From Rhizobium sp. Q54 (GTDB taxonomy: Bacteria > Pseudomonadota > Alphaproteobacteria > Rhizobiales > Beijerinckiaceae), in the NCBI GenBank assembly GCA_945903655.1, contig CAMDOY010000062.1, positions 1 through 13,642 on the forward strand: a DNA stretch of 13,642 bases, in the 5' to 3' direction. Of the stretch, positions 6,979-13,367 are shown in pieces (positions within the stretch are counted from its first letter, which is position 1; every line of letters begins with the position of its first letter). The translations under genes were made by a program, and so were the position numbers. The notes beneath the pieces were generated by a model. It saw only the letters and a list, made by a program, of their open reading frames with translations, did not search any database and was not told the DNA's origin.

Positions 6979-7719
6979 TCACCACATCAACTGCCCGCCA
7001 TTGGGATGCACCAGCTGACCTGAAATATAGGAGGCCTTATCGCTCAGCAGAAAATCCACCGTCATCGCCACGTCCTCGGGCCGCCCCATGCGGCCCAGCG
7101 GCAGGGCGGCGGAGAATTTCTTCTTCAGCGCCACATGCTGTTCATCGCTGCGGCCAGAGGCCAGAAGCGGCGTGTCGATTGGCCCTGGGCCGATGGCGTT
7201 CACGCGGATTCCCTTGGGGGTGAACTCCGTGGCGATGGCCTTGGTGAGCGAATAGATCGCGGTCTTGGCCGAGGTATAGGTGGCGTTGCCCGCCACGCCC
7301 ATGATGGCGAAATCGGAGGAGGTGTTGACGATGGCGCCCTTGCCCCGCTCCACCATCTCCCCCAGCACGCTCTGGCAGCACAGGAACACGCCCTTCACAT
7401 GGGTGTTCATCATCAGATCCCAGTCGCTCTCGGCGATCTGGTCGATGGGATTGCGAATATTGACGCCCGCATTGGCGAAGAGCGCATCCACGGGGCCGAA
7501 GGCCTTGCGGGCGCTCGCCACCATCTCCTGCACGCTGGCGCGGCTCGATACATCCACCTTGACGCCCAGCGCCTGCCCGCCAGCCGCCTCGATTTCGCCC
7601 GCGACGCGCTGCGCGCCCGCGAGGTCCCGGTCGGCCACGACAACCTTCATGCGGCGTCCCAGACGCAGAGCGCTGCCCCGCCCGATCCCGCTCGCCGCTC
7701 CCGTGATGATCACATGCAT
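6979..7719 (-). CDS. Short-chain dehydrogenase/reductase (SDR), classical type
   Basis: 246 residues from ATG 7719. A TTG five codons upstream (7734) is less likely because GAGGGAG (7726-7732) sits six bases before the ATG. It has the classical SDR elements: cofactor loop TGAASGIG (residues 6-13), acidic AD at 29-30 after the second strand (suggesting NAD rather than NADP preference), NAG at 83-85, the catalytic set with S135, Y148 and K152 in YTSAK, and PGP near 178-180. The product is a cytosolic NAD(P)-dependent oxidoreductase acting on a hydroxyl or keto group; the substrate is unknown. It is the last gene of the minus-strand operon, 11 bases after the stop of the second SDR, and ends before the shared terminator at 6927. 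Confidence 0.9.
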   Translation of the reverse strand: MHVIITGAASGIGRGSALRLGRRMKVVVADRDLAGAQRVAGEIEAAGGQALGVKVDVSSRASVQEMVASARKAFGPVDALFANAGVNIRNPIDQIAESDWDLMMNTHVKGVFLCCQSVLGEMVERGKGAIVNTSSDFAIMGVAGNATYTSAKTAIYSLTKAIATEFTPKGIRVNAIGPGPIDTPLLASGRSDEQHVALKKKFSAALPLGRMGRPEDVAMTVDFLLSDKASYISGQLVHPNGGQLMW

Positions 7720-7730
7720 GGAGAGCTCCC

Positions 7731-8465
7731 TCAAAACAGCAGTGCGCCGCCGGTGACGCGAATATCCTGCCCGGTCATGAAGCTATTCTCGGGGTCCAGC
7801 AGGAATATTGCCGCCTCGGCCATGTCGATGGGCGCGCCAAGGCGCCCCATGGGATTGGAGGCCGCGCGCGACGCCAGCGAGGCCTCATCCATGTTGGCGC
7901 GGGGCATGGCGGTGTCGGCGATGCCCGGCGACACGCTGTTCAACCGCACATTGTCGCCCGCCACATCCAGCGCCATGGAGCGCATGAGCCCGAGGATGCC
8001 GCCCTTGGTGGCGGAATAGGCGGCGGAGTTCATGCCGCCCGAACGCGCCAGCGTGGAGGAGAAGAGCACGATGCTGCCGGACTTGCGCGCCCGCAGCAGG
8101 GGCAGCACCGCCTGGGCCGCAAGCAAGCTGCCCTTCAGGTTGATGGTGAAATGCCGATCCCAGGTCTCGTCGTCGATCTGGAGGAAGGGCTGGGTGTGGT
8201 AGACCGCCGCCAAGGCCGCAAGGCCGTGGACGAAGCCGAAACGCGCCTGCGCCCGCTCAGCCGCCGCCTCCATGGCCGCGCGATCCCGCACATCCATGGC
8301 CTCGAAGACCAGACGCTCGTGGGAGATCTCCGCAAGGGGTCCCGGCGCCATATCCCAGGCGCTGACCCCATAGCCCTCTTCCAGCAGACGGCGCACCAGC
8401 ACCTCGCCTATGCCGCCAGCAGCTCCCGTGACGCAGACCGCGCCTTTTTCATCAGGTTTCGACAC
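7731..8465 (-). CDS. Short-chain dehydrogenase/reductase with a variant NAG motif
   Basis: 244 residues. The start is a GTG at 8465, supported by GGAGGGG five bases upstream (8471-8477). The cofactor loop is TGAAGGIG (residues 13-20), the second strand is followed by WDM, and the catalytic set is S137, Y150 and K154 (YSATK). Where classical SDRs carry NNAG there is LAALAAV (82-88), so the asparagine that lies near the cofactor is missing. The active-site Ser-Tyr-Lys is intact, so activity is still plausible. The C-terminus ends VTGGALLF, as in many members. It overlaps the permease gene by 14 bases and is followed after 11 bases by the first SDR. Together they probably act on the compound brought in by the transporter; that is inferred from context. 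Confidence 0.87.
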   Translation of the reverse strand: MSKPDEKGAVCVTGAAGGIGEVLVRRLLEEGYGVSAWDMAPGPLAEISHERLVFEAMDVRDRAAMEAAAERAQARFGFVHGLAALAAVYHTQPFLQIDDETWDRHFTINLKGSLLAAQAVLPLLRARKSGSIVLFSSTLARSGGMNSAAYSATKGGILGLMRSMALDVAGDNVRLNSVSPGIADTAMPRANMDEASLASRAASNPMGRLGAPIDMAEAAIFLLDPENSFMTGQDIRVTGGALLF

Positions 8466-9213
8466 TGGTTCCCCTCCAGCGCAAGAAATGGCCCTCGACC
8501 CGCAGGAATATGAAATTGATCAGGAATCCCAGCAGGCCGAGCGTGAAGATGCCAGCGAACATTTCCGGCACGCGGAAGATGCGCTGCATGTCGAGAATGA
8601 AATAGCCGATGCCGCTATTGCCGGTGATCATCTCCGCGACGACCGCCACGATCAGCGCGATGCCAAGGCTGATGCGCATGCCCGTGAGAATGCTCGGCAG
8701 GGCGGCGGGCAGGATGATCTGCCAGAGCGCCTTCACCCGCGACAGGCCGAAGGTGCGCCCCGTGTCGATCAGCACGCTATCGACCCCGCGCACGCCCCCA
8801 TAGGTGTTGAGCAGGATCGGGAACATGCAGGCGAGGAAGATCACGAAGACCTTCATCTCGTTGCCGATGCCCAGAAACAGGATCGCCACGGGAATATAGG
8901 CGGAGCTGGGAATGGGCCGAATGAATTCGGTGATCGGCTCCAGCAGGCGATAGACCATGGGGATCGTGCCCATGAGCAGGCCCAGCGGCACCGCCACGAT
9001 GACCGCCAGGCCAAAGCCCGTGAAGATGCGCCCCATGCTCGGCAGCAATTGACGGGTCAGCTCGCCCGTGCCCGTCACCGCCTTCATCCAGGAGGCGAAG
9101 ATCACGCTCACGCGCGGGAAGGTGATGGGGTCGATCATCTTATTGGCGGAAGCGAACTCCCACAAAACGAGCAGAACCACAATGAGCAGAAATCCGGGCC
9201 AGCGCTTTTTCAT
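8452..9213 (-). CDS. ABC transporter permease, SsuC/TauC (NitT/TauT) family
   Basis: 253 residues, ATG start at 9213. It has an N-terminal membrane segment (about 8-22) and further hydrophobic segments around 63-84, 104-116, 120-136, 180-196 and 218-238: the six-span core of the binding-protein-dependent permease family. The cytoplasmic EAA-type loop is DTGRTFGLSRVKALWQIILP (150-169), with the invariant glycine at 156 and ILP at 167-169, which docks to the ATPase. Family members import sulfonates, taurine, nitrate, cyanate, thiamine precursors or aromatic acids, so the substrate cannot be read off. It starts 12 bases after the ATPase stop and overlaps the downstream SDR by 14 bases. Confidence 0.93.
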   Translation of the reverse strand: MKKRWPGFLLIVVLLVLWEFASANKMIDPITFPRVSVIFASWMKAVTGTGELTRQLLPSMGRIFTGFGLAVIVAVPLGLLMGTIPMVYRLLEPITEFIRPIPSSAYIPVAILFLGIGNEMKVFVIFLACMFPILLNTYGGVRGVDSVLIDTGRTFGLSRVKALWQIILPAALPSILTGMRISLGIALIVAVVAEMITGNSGIGYFILDMQRIFRVPEMFAGIFTLGLLGFLINFIFLRVEGHFLRWRGTSVET

Positions 9214-9225
9214 GGTCTCAAGCCC

Positions 9226-10080
9226 TCACGACCGGGGCGCGGAGGGCGCGCCACCTTTTTCTTGCAGGAAGATGCTGGCGAAGAGCTGCTGGCGCAGCCC
9301 GTGGAATTTCTCATCCGCCCGCGTGGTGATCTGATCGCGTGGATAGGGCAGATCGATCACCACATCCTCATGGATCTTCGCCGGGGACTTGGTGAGCGAG
9401 ATGATGCGGCTCGACAGGAAGACCGCCTCCTCCACATCATGGGTGACGAAGAGAATGGTGACGGGAATGGTCTGCCAGATCTTGAGGATCAGCTCCTGCA
9501 GGATGGCCCGGGTCAGGGCGTCCACGGCGCTGAAGGGCTCGTCCATGAGCAGCACGGACGGCTCGCAGATGAGGGCGCGGGCGATGACCACGCGCTGCTG
9601 CATGCCCCCCGAAAGCTGATAGGGGAAATAGTGCTCGTAGCCCTCAAGGCCCACCAGCTTCACATAATGGCGGCAGAGCTCGTCGCGCTCGCGCTTGCCC
9701 AGCTTCTTGTGGCTGTTGAGGCCGAATTCAATGTTCTGGATGACCGTGCGCCAGGGGAAGATGGACTTGGTATATTGCTGGAAGACATAGATCATGCCTT
9801 CCGCCGGGCCCGTCACCTTCGCGCCATTGAACAGGATCTCGCCGCCGCTGGGCGCCTCGAGGCCGGAAATCAGCTTCAACAGGGTGGACTTGCCGCAACC
9901 CGATGGCCCGACGATGGACAGGAAGGCGCCTTGGGGAATGGAGCAGGAGATGCCGTCAAACACCGTCAACGACTGGCCATTCACGGCGAAGCGTTTGGCG
10001 GCGTTGCGCACCTCGATGATCGGCGCCTTGCCCTGCGCCTGAGCGCTGACGCCGGTCTGCACATCATGCGTGATGGTCAC
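9226..10080 (-). CDS. ABC transporter ATP-binding protein, SsuB/TauB (NitT/TauT) family
   Basis: 284 residues. The start is a GTG at 10080, supported by AAGGGAG five bases upstream (10086-10092). All ATPase motifs are intact: Walker A GPSGCGKST (58-66), Q-loop around Q101-Q102, signature LSGGMQQR (156-163), Walker B VLLMDEPFS (176-184) followed by the D-loop, and the switch histidine H214 in FVTHD. It energises import through the adjacent permease. No substrate-binding protein is encoded beside it, although importers of this family need one, so it must lie elsewhere or be shared. It is preceded by a 104-bp gap with promoter-like elements, suggesting that a transcript can start here. Confidence 0.94.
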   Translation of the reverse strand: MTITHDVQTGVSAQAQGKAPIIEVRNAAKRFAVNGQSLTVFDGISCSIPQGAFLSIVGPSGCGKSTLLKLISGLEAPSGGEILFNGAKVTGPAEGMIYVFQQYTKSIFPWRTVIQNIEFGLNSHKKLGKRERDELCRHYVKLVGLEGYEHYFPYQLSGGMQQRVVIARALICEPSVLLMDEPFSAVDALTRAILQELILKIWQTIPVTILFVTHDVEEAVFLSSRIISLTKSPAKIHEDVVIDLPYPRDQITTRADEKFHGLRQQLFASIFLQEKGGAPSAPRS

Positions 10081-10132
10081 TTTATCTCCCTTGGGGCTGC
10101 GCGCGGGTGACCCCGTCTCGACTTGATGCTAT

Positions 10133-10170
10133 GTCGAACGCAACATGTCGCGTTCGACGCTGCTTGTCCA
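10133..10170 (-). promoter_or_regulatory. Candidate promoter with overlapping 9-bp inverted repeat upstream of the ABC-SDR genes
   Basis: GTCGAACGC (10133-10141) and GCGTTCGAC (10150-10158) form a perfect 9-bp inverted repeat with an eight-base centre. On the minus strand TGGACA (plus 10165-10170; five of six to consensus) and CATGTT (10142-10147) are 17 bases apart, so the -10 box would sit in the centre of the repeat. That is the layout expected for a repressor operator. There is no T run, so an intrinsic terminator is less likely. The -10 match is weak. Confidence 0.45.
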
Positions 10171-10184
10171 CTGGCGTTAGCGCC

Positions 10185-10880
10185 CTAGGCGCCAACCCCC
10201 GGCGCCTTGCGGGCCAGACCATCGAAGAGGTCGAGCATGCGCTCGCGCCAGGCGTAGACCGGGTCAGCCTCGGCGAGGATCTTCTTGGCGGAAACGCCGC
10301 GCACCCACATGAAGCCGCCGAAGAGGCAGTAGTCAGCGAAGGCGGGCGTCTCGCCATTCACGAAAGGTTGATCCTGCAGCAGCGCCCGCAGGGGCGCCAG
10401 CGCGGGCCGCATCTGCGCGCGGGCCTCATCCTCGCCGATGGTGAAGGCCTCCAGCGTCTTGCCGACCCGCGCCTCGCGGCTCTGGCGGAAATAGGCCCGG
10501 TCGCCTTCGTCGATGACATTGTAAATGTCGAGCAGCACCGCCTTCAGGGCGATGGGCGAGAAGGCCGTCTGCCCGAAGTGCCGGGCGAAATTGGCGAGCG
10601 CCCGGCCCTGCGGGCCGTCCATCAGGGCGGGCCGATCCGCATAGTGCGCATCGAGATATTCGGCGATGGCCCAGGAATCGTGAAGCACCGTCTCGCCATC
10701 GCGGATGACGGGCACGGCCCCCTGCCCCGAAAAGGAGATCGCGCTCTTGTCGGAGAAGCGCCAGGGGATCGTCTCGACATCAAGGCCCTTGTGGGCCAGC
10801 GCCATGCGCACGCGCCAGCAATAGGGGCTGAAGCGGACCGCAGGGTCCGCCCCAGCCAAATCATACATGCGGATGGTCAT
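10185..10880 (-). CDS. Glutathione S-transferase family protein (beta-etherase-like branch)
   Basis: 231 residues, ATG at 10880. The N-terminal thioredoxin-like domain (about 1-82) has the active-site-region motif SPYCWRVRMAL (18-28), the cis-proline element VPV (56-58) and the glutathione-binding DS at 68-69. An all-helical C-terminal domain follows with PFVNGETPAFADY, typical of GSTs. The SPYCWR type is common in bacterial GSTs related to the lignin beta-etherase LigE, but those include many enzymes of unknown substrate. Likely roles are glutathione-dependent cleavage of an ether or halide, or detoxification of a reactive intermediate. Its ATG overlaps the stop of the preceding small gene by four bases, so translation is probably coupled. 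A 104-bp gap separates it from the ATPase gene. Confidence 0.9.
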   Translation of the reverse strand: MTIRMYDLAGADPAVRFSPYCWRVRMALAHKGLDVETIPWRFSDKSAISFSGQGAVPVIRDGETVLHDSWAIAEYLDAHYADRPALMDGPQGRALANFARHFGQTAFSPIALKAVLLDIYNVIDEGDRAYFRQSREARVGKTLEAFTIGEDEARAQMRPALAPLRALLQDQPFVNGETPAFADYCLFGGFMWVRGVSAKKILAEADPVYAWRERMLDLFDGLARKAPGVGA

Positions 10881-11173
10881 GAGGCGCTCGCAAGTTGCAG
10901 GGGATCGGCCTCAGCCGAGCCCAGATGGATGGCGTCGCCGCTATCGAGCGCCGCCTGAATACGGCGCACGAGTTCACGGGCGGAGTCGGCTGACAGTTCG
11001 ACGGCCACCCGCTCTTTCGAGCGGGAGTCCACGAAGTCGATGTTCAGCGCATGGTCGAGGGGCACATGCACGGGATGATCGTAGTAGATCACCGCCGTAT
11101 CAACGCGCATCCAGCCATGGCGGCCCTTGGCGCTGCCGAAGATCGGCGCCTTTTCAGTGATGTAGGAACACAT
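10877..11173 (-). CDS. Small DUF6295-like protein of unknown function
   Basis: 98 residues. It begins MCSYITEKAPIFGSAKGRHGW and contains YYDHPVHVPLDHALNIDF (30-47) followed by RVAVELSADSARELV. I recall this pattern from a small uncharacterised family (DUF6295), but cannot confirm the number here. The conserved Cys2 and the run of histidines and aspartates (D32, H33, H36, D40, H41) could bind a metal; this is a guess from composition. It has no signal peptide or membrane segment. It lies 9 bases after the dienelactone hydrolase-family gene and overlaps the GST start by four bases (ATGA), so the three are probably translated together. Confidence 0.7.
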   Translation of the reverse strand: MCSYITEKAPIFGSAKGRHGWMRVDTAVIYYDHPVHVPLDHALNIDFVDSRSKERVAVELSADSARELVRRIQAALDSGDAIHLGSAEADPLQLASAS

Positions 11174-11182
11174 GGTCCCGCC

Positions 11183-11926
11183 TCACCCAAGGTTGTGGTG
11201 GAAAAAGTCGATGGCCTTCTTCCAGCCGTCCATGGCCTGCTCCGGACGATAGCTCGGGCGGCTCCAGTCGAAGAAGGCGTGCCCTGCGCCATCGTAGCGA
11301 TGAAACTCGTAGGTCTTGCCCAGATCCTTCAAAATGGCCTCGGTCTTGTTGACCTGCTCGGGCGAGGGCTCCTTGTCGTCATTGCCGAAGAGGCCGAGCA
11401 TGGGGCAGTTGAGGTCCTTCGAAAAATCGATGGGCGCCACCGGCTGCTTGGCGTTCAGCGCGGCGGGATCGGCCATCACGCGGCCGCCCCAGCAATCCAC
11501 CGCCGCGTTCACATTGGGCAGGCGGCAGGCGGAGAGGTAGGTCTGGCGACCGCCCGAGCAGAAGCCGATGATGCCAACCTTGCCATTGGCGTTGCTCTGG
11601 GCGCGCAGGAAGGCCATGGCGCCAGCCACGTCGCCCAGCATCTGCTCGTCGGAGACGCCGCCCTCGGCGCGGGCGCGGGCGCCGATGTCATCGGGATCCC
11701 CATCGCCCATGCGGAAATAGAGATTGTTGCAGATGGTGGCGAAGCCGTGATGGGCGAGCTTGCGCGCCGCCTCGATGCAGAACTCGTTCCAGCCGGGGAT
11801 ATGGTGGATCAGCACCACGCCCGGGAAGGGCCCCGGGCCCGCAGGCCGCGCATAATAGGCCTCGCCCTGTTCGCCGTTATGGGCGGTGAACTTGACCACT
11901 TCGCATGTGATGTCCCGATACGTCAT
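11183..11926 (-). CDS. Dienelactone hydrolase-family alpha/beta hydrolase
   Basis: 247 residues. ATG 11926 has a strong GGGGAGG five bases upstream (11932-11938). The fold is an alpha/beta hydrolase with a cysteine nucleophile, as in carboxymethylenebutenolidase: GFCSGG holds the Cys, GNDDKEPS the Asp and GAGHAFF the His. The early VVLIHHIPGWNEF segment supplies the oxyanion region. The family hydrolyses dienelactones in chloroaromatic degradation, but many members cleave other small esters or lactones, so the substrate is open. It is the first gene of the minus-strand block and diverges from the nitrile hydratase-type operon across a 159-bp shared regulatory region. Confidence 0.9.
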   Translation of the reverse strand: MTYRDITCEVVKFTAHNGEQGEAYYARPAGPGPFPGVVLIHHIPGWNEFCIEAARKLAHHGFATICNNLYFRMGDGDPDDIGARARAEGGVSDEQMLGDVAGAMAFLRAQSNANGKVGIIGFCSGGRQTYLSACRLPNVNAAVDCWGGRVMADPAALNAKQPVAPIDFSKDLNCPMLGLFGNDDKEPSPEQVNKTEAILKDLGKTYEFHRYDGAGHAFFDWSRPSYRPEQAMDGWKKAIDFFHHNLG

Positions 11927-11941
11927 TTGAACCTCCCCTGT

Positions 11942-12020
11942 TTGCCCGACACCTGTGTCTGGACCCTACTATACCTCTCGCGCGACGTTTGGGGAGGGGG
12001 CGCCCTGCGCTTCTCCCCAA
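11942..12020. promoter_or_regulatory. Divergent regulatory region with two inverted repeats
   Basis: The short dyad GACAC-CT-GTGTC (11948-11959) lies downstream of a minus-strand -10-like TATAGT (11967-11972 region) that could serve the hydrolase operon. A larger perfect repeat TTGGGGAG (11989-11996) and CTCCCCAA (12013-12020) has a 16-base centre that is itself GC-rich and self-complementary. Placed between two divergent operons, either could be a regulator site. No regulator gene is adjacent. Confidence 0.4.
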
Positions 12021-12034
12021 GGCCCATAAGGGAC

Positions 12035-12062
12035 TTGCGCCTTTGCGCGCCCCTGCCACAAT
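12035..12062 (+). promoter_or_regulatory. Possible promoter of the nitrile hydratase-type operon
   Basis: TTGCGC (12035-12040) and CACAAT (12057-12062) are separated by 16 bases. The start would fall near 12069, just before AGGGAG (12073-12078), which precedes ATG 12086 by seven bases. The hexamers match the consensus only moderately. Confidence 0.35.
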
Positions 12063-12085
12063 GGGGGTGAATAGGGAGAGAGCCC

Positions 12086-12433
12086 ATGCGTACCCCACAG
12101 GACATCGGCGGCCTGCCCGAGGGGCCGGTCGATCCATCAGAGCACATGCTGAACTTCTGGGAGAAACAGGCCGATGGCCTGCGCGCCGCCGTGGGCGCCA
12201 AGGGGCTCATGTCCAGCCACGAGAGCCGCAGGGCCATCGAATCCCTGGGCGAGGACGCCATGGAGCGCCTGACCTATTACGAGCGCTGGACCGCCGCCCT
12301 CTCCCTGCAGATGGTGGAGCGCGGCGTGCTCACCCAGGACGAGATCGACGCCAAGGTGGCGCAGGTGCGCCAGCGCCTCGCCGATACCGGCGAGCTGGAG
12401 ATGACCCCGAGCGAAGCGGAGAAGCTGCCATGA
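12086..12433 (+). CDS. Nitrile hydratase-type beta subunit, N-terminal half as a separate protein
   Basis: 115 residues. ATG 12086 has AGGGAG seven bases upstream. It aligns by eye with the N-terminal half of nitrile hydratase beta: DIGG (residues 6-9), then a helical part with SRRAIESLG (47-55), matching the FRHAIERMG type of segment. R48 would correspond to the beta arginine that contacts the oxidised active-site cysteines. It continues with YYERWTAAL (64-72) and ERGVLTQDEID. It stops where the SH3-like C-terminal half should begin; that half is the next gene, overlapping by four bases (ATGA). Thiocyanate hydrolase and toyocamycin nitrile hydratase are split in the same way. The N-half also resembles the P14K/NhlE activator family, so an accessory role is the main alternative. 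Confidence 0.82.
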   Translation: MRTPQDIGGLPEGPVDPSEHMLNFWEKQADGLRAAVGAKGLMSSHESRRAIESLGEDAMERLTYYERWTAALSLQMVERGVLTQDEIDAKVAQVRQRLADTGELEMTPSEAEKLP

Positions 12434-12711
12434 GCCGTCTTTCCCCCGGCGCAAGGGTGCGCGTGCGCGAGGACTATCCGCCCGGCCATATCCGCACCCC
12501 CGTCTATCTGCGGGGCAAGCAGGGGGTGGTGGAGCGCTATTTCGGCGCCTTCGAGAACCCCGAGCGCCTCGCCTACAACCTCACCGGCCCGAAAAAGGAT
12601 CTCTACAAGGTGCGCTTCCGCGCCACCGATCTGTGGCCCGACTATCAGGGCTCGCCGAAGGATGTGATCGAGGCCGACATTTACGACCACTGGCTGGAGA
12701 CGATGGGATGA
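12430..12711 (+). CDS. Nitrile hydratase-type beta subunit, C-terminal SH3-like half as a separate protein
   Basis: 93 residues. The ATG at 12430 overlaps the previous stop as ATGA. The protein is almost entirely the SH3-like beta barrel that closes nitrile hydratase beta: GARVRVREDYPPGHIRTP (7-24), LRGKQGVVERYFGAFENP (27-44), then LYKVRFRATDLW (58-69). The arginine of the VRF segment (R62) is a candidate for the second conserved beta arginine near the metal site. The GHIRTPVYLRG stretch is closer to nitrile hydratase (GHTRLPRYVRG type) than to the thiocyanate hydrolase alpha subunit as I remember it. Its stop overlaps the start of the alpha-subunit gene, again by ATGA, so the three products are probably made in matched amounts and assemble together. 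Confidence 0.83.
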   Translation: MSRLSPGARVRVREDYPPGHIRTPVYLRGKQGVVERYFGAFENPERLAYNLTGPKKDLYKVRFRATDLWPDYQGSPKDVIEADIYDHWLETMG

Positions 12712-13352
12712 ACAGCGATCACCACCACCATGACCACGATCACGACCATGATCACGACCACCCCCACGCGCCGCCCCAGCCCGACGACAAGGTGCACAGC
12801 TATTATCAGATCCTCAGCATCGCGCTGAAGGAGCTGCTGATCGAAAAGGGCGTGGTCACCGCCGCGCAGGTGCGCCAGTTCATCGAGAAGCGCGATTCCA
12901 TCACCCCCGCTAATGGCGCCAAGGTGGTGGCCCGCGCCTGGGTCGATCCGGCCTATCGCGCGCGCCTGTTCGAGGATGGCAACGCAGCGGCGGCGGAGCT
13001 GGGCTTCCCCATCACCGGCACCAAGCTGGTGGCGGTGGAAAATACGCCCGACACCCACAATGTCGTGGTCTGCACCCTCTGCTCCTGCTACCCGCGCGAT
13101 CTCCTGGGCCTGCCGCCCGCCTGGTACAAGAGCCGCGCCTATCGCGCCCGCGTGGTGCGCGAGCCGCGCGCGGTGCTGCGCGAGTTCGGCACGGAACTGT
13201 CAGACGATGTGGCCCTTCGGGTGCATGATTCCACCGCCGACATCCGCTTCCTCGTGGTGCCCCAGAGGCCTGCGGGAACCGAGAATCTGGATGAAGACGC
13301 GCTGGCGGCCCTCGTCACCCGCGACTCCATGATCGGCGTGGCGCGGATCTGA
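12708..13352 (+). CDS. nthA: Cobalt-type nitrile hydratase alpha subunit (or thiocyanate hydrolase gamma-like) with a His/Asp-repeat N-terminus
   Basis: 214 residues. The metal site is VCTLCSC (121-127), with Cys122, Cys125 and Cys127. Thr rather than Ser after the first Cys marks the cobalt class; in the family the last two cysteines are oxidised to sulfinic and sulfenic acids. Flanking family blocks are NGAKVVARAWVDP, ENTPDTHNVV, LGLPPAWYKSRAYRARVVREPR and RPAGTENLDEDALAALVTRDSMIG. After the motif YPRD replaces the common YPWP. The enzyme class hydrates nitriles to amides; thiocyanate hydrolase gamma has the same motif, so substrate is not settled. Residues 5-20 carry ten histidines alternating mostly with aspartate, an extension absent from textbook alpha subunits and a likely metal-binding segment. 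No amidase or separate activator gene is visible in the window. Confidence 0.9.
   Translation: MNSDHHHHDHDHDHDHDHPHAPPQPDDKVHSYYQILSIALKELLIEKGVVTAAQVRQFIEKRDSITPANGAKVVARAWVDPAYRARLFEDGNAAAAELGFPITGTKLVAVENTPDTHNVVVCTLCSCYPRDLLGLPPAWYKSRAYRARVVREPRAVLREFGTELSDDVALRVHDSTADIRFLVVPQRPAGTENLDEDALAALVTRDSMIGVARI
12720..12770 (+). repeat. Low-complexity CAC/GAC codon repeat encoding the His/Asp tract
   Basis: Alternating CAC/CAT and GAC/GAT codons near the start of the alpha-subunit gene encode the His/Asp tract. Synonymous third bases vary, so this is not a pure microsatellite and appears to be kept at the protein level, though length changes by slippage are possible. Confidence 0.7.
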
Positions 13353-13367
13353 AGACGGGGCGCATTG

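Noticed and set aside
7720..7734. TTG start for the downstream SDR
   Set aside because: The ribosome binding site GAGGGAG lies inside these codons and is well spaced for ATG 7719.
8410..10110. Plus-strand 566-residue open frame rich in Asp, His and Glu
   Set aside because: Antisense to the permease and ATPase, which have intact family motifs; the His/Asp richness is what a reversed GC-rich frame gives.
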